A stretch of 5,124 bases of DNA. Origin: Alphaproteobacteria bacterium (GTDB lineage: Bacteria; Pseudomonadota; Alphaproteobacteria; Reyranellales; Reyranellaceae). The translations under genes were made by a program, and so were the position numbers. Location of the stretch: NCBI GenBank assembly GCA_013290035.1, contig JABCYT010000326.1, positions 1-5,124 of the forward strand. Reading direction: 5' to 3'. The notes beneath the pieces were generated by a model. The model was not told the DNA's origin, did no database searches, and saw only the letters and a program-made list of their open reading frames with translations. Below are positions 1-5,124 of this stretch, piece after piece. How positions within the stretch are numbered: position 1 is the first letter of the stretch; each line of letters starts with the position of its first letter.

Positions 1-747
1 CCACCAGAAGCGGCCGGTGCGGATCGCCCGCGCGATCGTCCAGTCCACCGACGCCCAGGCCGGATCGACGATGGTCAAGGCACTGCGCGGCTTGCCGGTC
101 CCGGGCACCGACGATGCGCCGTCCGGCAGCAGGCCGATATCCTGCGGCTTGCGCTGCACGAAAAGGTTCAGTGGACCCAGGACGAGAAGCACCAACAGGC
201 CCATGGTCCAGCACGAGGCGCGCCAGCCCTCCCGGCCGATGATCGTCTGCAGCCAGGGCAGCAACACGACGGCACCGATGCCGACGCCGGTGAAGGCGAT
301 GCTGATGGCCAGGCCGCGGCGGCGAACGAACCAGTTGGGCAGGTAAAGCGACTGTGCGGTGAAGGTCATGAGGTTGGCGCCGCCGCCGACCAGGACGCCC
401 AGCGTCGCATAGAGCTGCCACGGCTCCTTGATCGCCGGGGCGAGGAAAAGCCCGGCCGCCAGCAGGCAGACGCCGCTTTCGATCACCACGCGCGGGCCCC
501 GTCGATCCATCACGCGGCCCACGATCGGGCTCAAGACCGCGGAGAACAGGAAGCCGAAGGAGAAGGCGCCGGCGACGACGCCGCGATGCCAGCCGAACTC
601 GTCGATCAGCGGCGGCAGCAGGAGCGAAAAGGCGGTGCGGGCGCTGACGGCGATCGCCATGGTGACGAACGCGACGCCCACGATCAGCCAGCCGTAATAG
701 AACGGCAGGCGCGATGACCAGCGATGGGCGCCTTCCTTCACCGGCAC
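1..747 (-). CDS. MFS transporter, N-terminal part (3' end outside window)
   Basis: This is an inner-membrane major facilitator superfamily carrier, cut by the window edge after 249 codons. A full member has about 400-430 residues, so roughly the last six helices are missing. Visible hydrophobic segments lie near residues 17-40 (opening FYYGWLIVGVAF), 56-76, 86-104, 112-134, 146-170 and 178-198. The loop between helices 2 and 3 carries the MFS motif A form GRVMDRRGPRVV at 77-88. NWFVRRRGLAIS (138-149) before helix 5 is also typical. Residues 199-240 look like the start of the central cytoplasmic loop. The FYYGW opening resembles the oxalate/formate and monocarboxylate-type carriers, so an organic-acid substrate is plausible but not shown. 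The start is chosen as GTG at 747, three bases after the dehydrogenase stop; GTG at 741 is an alternative. Neither has a clear ribosome site, which fits translational coupling. The next in-frame ATG falls inside helix 1. Confidence 0.9.
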   Translation of the reverse strand, partial: MPVKEGAHRWSSRLPFYYGWLIVGVAFVTMAIAVSARTAFSLLLPPLIDEFGWHRGVVAGAFSFGFLFSAVLSPIVGRVMDRRGPRVVIESGVCLLAAGLFLAPAIKEPWQLYATLGVLVGGGANLMTFTAQSLYLPNWFVRRRGLAISIAFTGVGIGAVVLLPWLQTIIGREGWRASCWTMGLLVLLVLGPLNLFVQRKPQDIGLLPDGASSVPGTGKPRSALTIVDPAWASVDWTIARAIRTGRFWW

Positions 748-750
748 TGG

Positions 751-1728
751 TCAGGACGCCGGCTTGATGACGTTGATGGGCATTTCTCCCCGTGCCGTCC
801 GCGCGATGTTGTCGGCGATCAGCGTGGCGCGGGCCTCGAGCATGCCTTCCGTCCAGCCGGAAATGTGGGGAGTCATGATCACATTGCCGAGCTCGTGAAA
901 GGGCTGCGTGGCCGGCGGCGTCGGCCCGGTCGCGGTCGGATAGCGATACCAGACATCGAGCGCCGCGCCGGCGAGCTTGCCCGTTGCAAGCGCGCCGTAG
1001 AGCGCCCCCTCGTCGAAGATCTCGGCGCGCGCCACGTTGACCAGGAAAGCAGTCGGCTTCATCAACTGCAGCCGGCGCCCGGCGATCAGGTTGCGCGTCT
1101 CGGAGGAGAGCGACAGCGTGACGGCAAGATAATCGGCCAGCCGCAGCACCTCATCCAGTCGTTCGGGACCGCCCACGAACGATACGCCGGCTGGCATCTC
1201 CGCCTGGGCCTGTCGCCGGATGGCACAGACCTGCATGTCGAAGGCGGCGGCGCGGCGGGCCAGCGCTTGCCCGATGTGGCCGAAGCCCAGGATGCCCAAC
1301 GTCTTGCCCGCCAGTTCCGGCCAGAGCGGCGGTGCGGCCTTGCCGACGGCCCACTGACTTTCCCATTCGCCGTGGCGCATCCTGGCGTCGAGCCGCCCGA
1401 ACGAGCGGGTGAGCGCGATCATGGCGCCGATGATGTACTCGGCGATGCCGGCCTCGTGACCGTAGGCATTGGCGAGATGCGTGCCCGGCCCGAGCGCGCC
1501 GCGATCGATCCGATCGAGGCCTGCGCCCGGCACCTGCACCAGCCGAAGCCGCGGTGCAGCCTCGGCCATGACGGCCGAGAAGCCCATCGAGACCAGCACA
1601 TCGACATCGCTCAGGCGCGGGACGATGGCGGCCTCGTCATCGACCACCAGCTCGCACGGCAGGGCAAGTCGTGTCCGCACGGGCTCCGCCATCTGCGCGG
1701 CGAATGCTCCGGCAAAGGCAACCTTCAT
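751..1728 (-). CDS. D-2-hydroxyacid dehydrogenase family protein (NAD(P)-binding)
   Basis: This is a 325-residue cytoplasmic oxidoreductase of the D-isomer-specific 2-hydroxyacid dehydrogenase family. Family members reduce 2-keto acids or oxidise D-2-hydroxy acids (or formate) with NAD(P). The split catalytic domain occupies about 1-100 and 290-325. The Rossmann domain lies between, with the GFGHIG nucleotide loop at 148-153. The catalytic Arg is R234 (NVARAEIFDE) and the catalytic His is H288 (MTPHISGWT). The usual catalytic Glu in the D-V-F-x-x-E-P segment is replaced: the protein reads DVWYRYP, giving Y263. At the end of beta-2, where NAD-specific enzymes carry Asp, there is R171-R172, which suggests NADP(H). 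The ATG at 1728 is preferred over upstream TTG 1815 and GTG 1731 because the fold begins at MKVAFAG and a GGAG/GGGG stretch (1736-1744) precedes it. The substrate is unknown. The MFS gene 3 nt downstream suggests an organic acid. Confidence 0.9.
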   Translation of the reverse strand: MKVAFAGAFAAQMAEPVRTRLALPCELVVDDEAAIVPRLSDVDVLVSMGFSAVMAEAAPRLRLVQVPGAGLDRIDRGALGPGTHLANAYGHEAGIAEYIIGAMIALTRSFGRLDARMRHGEWESQWAVGKAAPPLWPELAGKTLGILGFGHIGQALARRAAAFDMQVCAIRRQAQAEMPAGVSFVGGPERLDEVLRLADYLAVTLSLSSETRNLIAGRRLQLMKPTAFLVNVARAEIFDEGALYGALATGKLAGAALDVWYRYPTATGPTPPATQPFHELGNVIMTPHISGWTEGMLEARATLIADNIARTARGEMPINVIKPAS

Positions 1729-1735
1729 CACGCGA

Positions 1736-1744
1736 CCCCACTCC
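1736..1744 (-). promoter_or_regulatory. Ribosome binding site of the dehydrogenase
   Basis: The minus strand reads GGAGTGGGG here. The GGGG lies 7 nt and the GGAG 12 nt before the ATG at 1728. No comparable motif precedes the longer TTG start at 1815, so this site decides the start. Confidence 0.5.
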
Positions 1745-1786
1745 ATCGACCCGCTGGCTGCCCAAGGCGCCGCGCGTTGCGACAGG

Positions 1787-1815
1787 ACTATCGCGACAGC
1801 GGTGTCGTCCAGCAA
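1787..1815 (-). promoter_or_regulatory. Candidate sigma70-type promoter for the dehydrogenase/MFS unit
   Basis: The minus strand has TTGCTG (1810-1815), a 17-nt spacer, then GATAGT (1787-1792). The matches to TTGACA and TATAAT are 3/6 and 4/6. The spacing is ideal and the position is right, about 60 nt before the start codon and directly downstream of the palindrome at 1819-1838. The match is modest, so this is only a candidate. Confidence 0.3.
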
Positions 1816-1818
1816 CTA

Positions 1819-1838
1819 CTTGCCGGGTAGTCGGCAAG
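1819..1838. repeat. Perfect 7-bp inverted repeat (operator or hairpin candidate)
   Basis: CTTGCCG and CGGCAAG flank a 6-nt loop (GGTAGT). The site lies between the aminotransferase stop and the dehydrogenase start, immediately upstream of the candidate promoter. It could be an operator for a dimeric regulator. It could also be a terminator hairpin for the aminotransferase transcript, but the bases following it on the minus strand (TAGTTGCT) are not a proper U-tract. The symmetry is certain; the role is not. Confidence 0.4.
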
Positions 1839-1841
1839 GAT

Positions 1842-1870
1842 CGGTCAATGCCGTGGGTTGGCCCTGACCG
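1842..1870. repeat. 6-bp inverted repeat with interrupted stem, downstream of the aminotransferase
   Basis: CGGTCA (1842-1847) and TGACCG (1865-1870) are inverted, with an inner GGG/CCC pair (1855-1857, 1862-1864). It starts about 18 nt past the aminotransferase stop. It could form a bulged hairpin acting as a weak transcription end, but there is no T-run. It may also be chance in GC-rich DNA. Confidence 0.2.
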
Positions 1871-1888
1871 GTCGAGCGGATCCGTATT

Positions 1889-3210
<1,322 letters not shown>

Positions 3211-3228
3211 CCGTACCCGCGTTATGCC

Positions 3229-4047
3229 TCAACCGACCAGCGTCACCTCGGCGTCCACGCTCATCGTGGCGTCGCCGAAGCCCACCCGGCGGCCGCTGAC
3301 CGGGGCGGCGTCGCGATAGTCGAGCCCGATCGCCACCCTGAGGCTGTCGCCGCGCGGGCTCATGTTGTTGGCGGGATCGAAGCCCACCCATTCGAGGCCG
3401 GGCACCCAGGCCTCCGCCCAGGAATGGCTGGTGCGGCCGACATGCAGGTCGGGATCGTCGTTGCGCAGATAGCCGCTGACATAGCGCGCCGGCACGCCCA
3501 GCCGGCGGCAGCAGGCGATGAAGACGTGCGCGTCGTCCTGGGCCACGCCGGCGCCGCGCACCAGCGCCTCGAGCGCCGTCGTCTCCACCGTGGAGACGCC
3601 GGTCTTGTAGGCCACCCGCTCGCCCACTCGTTTCATGACCTCATGCAGAACGGCGACACGCTGCGCCGGATCGGCGGCTTGCTCGGCGAGACCCTCGATC
3701 AGCGGATCGAAGCTTGCATCATGGCGGGTAAGGGTCGAATTGCGCAGCCAGAACGGCGCCGGAAGGGTCGGCACCTCGGCGTAGCGCAGCCACTGCTCGG
3801 AGCCGCTGTATTCGTAGACGCCGTGCACCACGATCTCGACATGGTCGTGCTGCTGCGCCACCGAGAAGGTCGTGACCTGGTTGCCGTGACCGTCGAGCCA
3901 CTCGGAGCGCTTGCCCGGCCCGTCGATGCGCCACGAGACGATGCGCTGGCCGGCGGCCGGCTTGGGCGTGAGCCGCACGTCATGGATCGAATGGCCGGAG
4001 GGCTGGTCGAAATCGAAGCGCGTGGCGTGGTGGACGGAAAGGCGCAT
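3229..4047 (-). CDS. Transglutaminase-like protein lacking the catalytic cysteine
   Basis: This is a 272-residue bacterial transglutaminase-like protein. Residues 1-85 match the beta-rich bacterial transglutaminase N-terminal domain (MRLSVHHATRFDF, then RLTPKPAAGQR at 25-35). Residues about 125-230 are the papain-like core. Active members use a Cys in GVCQD, a His in SHSWAE and an Asp in GFDP. Here H208 (SHSWAEAW) and D224 (GFDPANN) are kept but the Cys position is A169 (GAGVAQDDAH, GCC at 3541-3543). The fold should be intact, but normal thiol transamidase or protease chemistry is not expected. C179 and C180 lie nearby but not at the nucleophile site. The start at ATG 4047 lies 10 nt after the alpha-E stop, with only a GAG-rich spacer as ribosome site, so the two are probably co-transcribed and coupled. 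Longer start options overlap the alpha-E gene in another frame and give non-homologous sequence. Confidence 0.92.
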   Translation of the reverse strand: MRLSVHHATRFDFDQPSGHSIHDVRLTPKPAAGQRIVSWRIDGPGKRSEWLDGHGNQVTTFSVAQQHDHVEIVVHGVYEYSGSEQWLRYAEVPTLPAPFWLRNSTLTRHDASFDPLIEGLAEQAADPAQRVAVLHEVMKRVGERVAYKTGVSTVETTALEALVRGAGVAQDDAHVFIACCRRLGVPARYVSGYLRNDDPDLHVGRTSHSWAEAWVPGLEWVGFDPANNMSPRGDSLRVAIGLDYRDAAPVSGRRVGFGDATMSVDAEVTLVG

Positions 4048-4057
4048 GCTCGCTCGC

Positions 4058-4993
4058 TCAATCCAGCAGGAACTGGCGGCCGATTTCGTCGGACAGCGTG
4101 GCGATGTCGCCGCGCACGCCGCCCAGGAATTTTCCCAGCCCCATCTCGAACACCTGGTCGATGCGCACATAGCGCAGCCTGGCGTGCAGCTCGCCGGCCA
4201 GCCGATCGGCCTCGCCGCGCGTGCCGTAGGCCTCGGCCAGCTCCTGCATGTTGAGATCGGCCATCCACAGGCAATGATGCACCGAGCGCGGCACGTCGCG
4301 GCGCAGCATCATCAGCTCGGCGACCTTGATGGGATCGAGCGCGCTGCGATAGATGCGCCGGTAGGTGCGGACGGCGCCGATGCAGGCCAGCACCTCCGAC
4401 CAGGCGAAGTAGTCGGGGCTGTCGGTATGCGGATCGCCGTCCGGCCGCAGCAGATGGAACTTCACGTCGAGGATGCGGGCGGTGTTGTCGGCGCGCTCCA
4501 GGAAGGCGCCGAGCTGCAGGAAGTTGTAGGCCTCGTCGCGCAGCAAGGTGACCTGCGCGGCGCCGAAGATCATCACCGCCTGCTTCTTCACCGATTCGAT
4601 CAACGCGCCGCGGTCGAGCGCGCTGCGCTCGACCCTCAGGCGGCCGTTGAGCTCGAGCCACAGCGCGTTCAGGCTCTCCCACACGTCGACCGTGATGTTG
4701 TTGCGCTCCTCGCGGGCGTTGCGCCGCGCCGCGCCGATCGAGCTCACGATCGAGGAGGGGTTGTTCTCGTCGACCACTAGGAAGTCGATCAGGCTGGCCA
4801 GCCGACCGCTCGACTGCTGCTGGGTCTGGCGGAACTCGTCCTCCATGCCGAAGATCGCGGCGACGCCCGCCGCCTCCTCGCCGCGCGATTGCAGCGCCAG
4901 CCGCTGGGTCGCCTCGATGAGCCGCGCCGTCGACTTGGCGCGCTGCAGGTAGCGGCCCATCCAGTACAGATTCTTGGCGGTGCTGCTCAGCAT
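4058..4993 (-). CDS. Alpha-E domain protein (DUF403)
   Basis: This 311-residue, predominantly alpha-helical cytoplasmic protein is of the Alpha-E (DUF403) family. The biochemical function is not established. The family co-occurs with circularly permuted ATP-grasp and transglutaminase genes and was proposed to take part in peptide synthesis or modification. The start MLSSTAKNLYWMGRYLQRA is the typical N terminus. The family's internal repeat is visible as YLQRAKSTARLIEA (15-28) and FLERADNTARILDV (164-177). The first copy has RAKSTAR instead of the common RAENTAR form. Other family stretches are SSIGAARRNAREERNNI (84-100) and the C-terminal RIDQVFEMGLGKFLGG (277-292). ATG 4993 is chosen because homologues begin at MLS; a GTG at 5011 would add six residues encoded by the repeat arm. 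No Shine-Dalgarno lies at normal distance, since the sequence just upstream is the C-run of the inverted repeat. Confidence 0.92.
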   Translation of the reverse strand: MLSSTAKNLYWMGRYLQRAKSTARLIEATQRLALQSRGEEAAGVAAIFGMEDEFRQTQQQSSGRLASLIDFLVVDENNPSSIVSSIGAARRNAREERNNITVDVWESLNALWLELNGRLRVERSALDRGALIESVKKQAVMIFGAAQVTLLRDEAYNFLQLGAFLERADNTARILDVKFHLLRPDGDPHTDSPDYFAWSEVLACIGAVRTYRRIYRSALDPIKVAELMMLRRDVPRSVHHCLWMADLNMQELAEAYGTRGEADRLAGELHARLRYVRIDQVFEMGLGKFLGGVRGDIATLSDEIGRQFLLD

Positions 4994-4998
4994 GTGCT

Positions 4999-5072
4999 GG
5001 GGGCGCGCCACTCCAGTGGCGCGTCATTCTCTAGGCGTCTGGAAGACCGCGCCACTGGAGTGGCGCGCCCCC
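4999..5072. repeat. REP-like doublet: perfect 25-bp inverted repeat with palindromic arms
   Basis: The left arm (4999-5023) and right arm (5048-5072) are exact reverse complements over 25 bases, separated by 24 nt. Each arm contains the palindrome CGCGCCACTNNAGTGGCGCG (5004-5023 with CC centre; 5048-5067 with GG centre) plus a run of five G or C on the outer side. Two palindromic units in inverted order, each with a short conserved flank, is the architecture of REP doublets (BIME/REPIN), which are non-autonomous elements mobilised by RAYT transposases. No transposase is in the window. The element could also form a very stable hairpin or cruciform and affect expression of the adjacent alpha-E gene. 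Family membership needs other genomic copies. Confidence 0.85.
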
Positions 5073-5124
5073 GGCGATGAGAGTCGAAGACGAACATTGA
5101 GCTACCCACCGCTCGTCGGGTCCG
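5073..5124. other. Window edge with no supported feature
   Basis: These 52 bases past the inverted repeat hold no supportable gene. One minus-strand frame runs from the edge to a TAG at 5102-5104 and could be the last six codons (DPTSGG) of an upstream gene. That is too short to recognise and does not resemble the usual circularly permuted ATP-grasp C terminus. Confidence 0.15.

Noticed and set aside
1729..1815. 29-residue N-terminal extension of the dehydrogenase from TTG 1815
   Set aside because: It overlaps the promoter candidate, has no ribosome site, and the fold starts at MKVAFAG.
724..1830. Long plus-strand open frame of 368 codons opposite the dehydrogenase
   Set aside because: It is antisense to a gene with clear family motifs, rich in Arg/Gly/Ala/His, has no recognisable domain, and arises from the GC bias of the opposite codons.
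4048..4170. 41-residue N-terminal extension of the transglutaminase-like protein
   Set aside because: It overlaps the end of the alpha-E gene in another frame, and family members begin at MRLS.
3699..5027. 442-codon minus-strand frame overlapping alpha-E and transglutaminase
   Set aside because: It is out of frame with both recognised genes, with an Arg/Ala/Gly-rich composition typical of a shifted reading of GC-rich coding DNA.
4999..5072. Interpretation of the inverted repeat as an intrinsic terminator
   Set aside because: No T-run follows the stem on the minus strand, and the nested palindromes with matching G/C flanks fit a REP doublet better. A role in ending an upstream transcript is still possible.
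5073..5124. Possible 3' end of an ATP-grasp gene at the window edge
   Set aside because: Only six codons before a TAG are visible, and they do not resemble the usual C terminus of that family.

Overview
The window is GC-rich DNA with all recognisable genes on the minus strand. Transcription therefore runs from high to low coordinates. The class I-beta aspartate aminotransferase, the alpha-E/transglutaminase pair and the base composition suggest an alphaproteobacterium (Rhizobiales or Rhodospirillales type). This is inferred from protein style only; no rRNA or other taxonomic marker is present.

Layout in transcription order: (1) 4999-5072 holds a perfect 25-bp inverted repeat with a 24-nt spacer. 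Each arm is itself a near-perfect palindrome, which makes it look like a REP doublet (REPIN-like). It abuts the start of the next gene. (2) 4058-4993 encodes an alpha-E domain (DUF403) protein. It is followed after 10 nt by (3) 3229-4047, a bacterial transglutaminase-like protein whose expected nucleophilic Cys is Ala. (4) 3092-3228 is an intergenic region with a weak promoter candidate and an inverted repeat. (5) 1889-3091 encodes a complete 400-residue aspartate aminotransferase (AatA type). (6) 1729-1888 is an intergenic region with two inverted repeats and a promoter candidate. (7) 751-1728 encodes a D-2-hydroxyacid dehydrogenase-family protein with Tyr at the usual catalytic Glu position. 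(8) 1-747 encodes the N-terminal 249 residues of an MFS transporter that runs off the window edge, starting 3 nt after the dehydrogenase stop.

The genes fall into three units. Alpha-E plus transglutaminase is half of a widespread conserved cassette that usually also has a circularly permuted ATP-grasp amidoligase; that partner, if present, lies beyond position 5124. The aminotransferase is probably a single-gene housekeeping unit. The dehydrogenase and MFS carrier look like a two-gene operon for uptake or export and redox conversion of a small organic acid.

The most noteworthy points are the two active-site substitutions (transglutaminase A169, dehydrogenase Y263) and the REP-like doublet that occupies the translation-initiation region of the alpha-E gene. 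I found no RNA genes, CRISPR arrays or insertion sequences.
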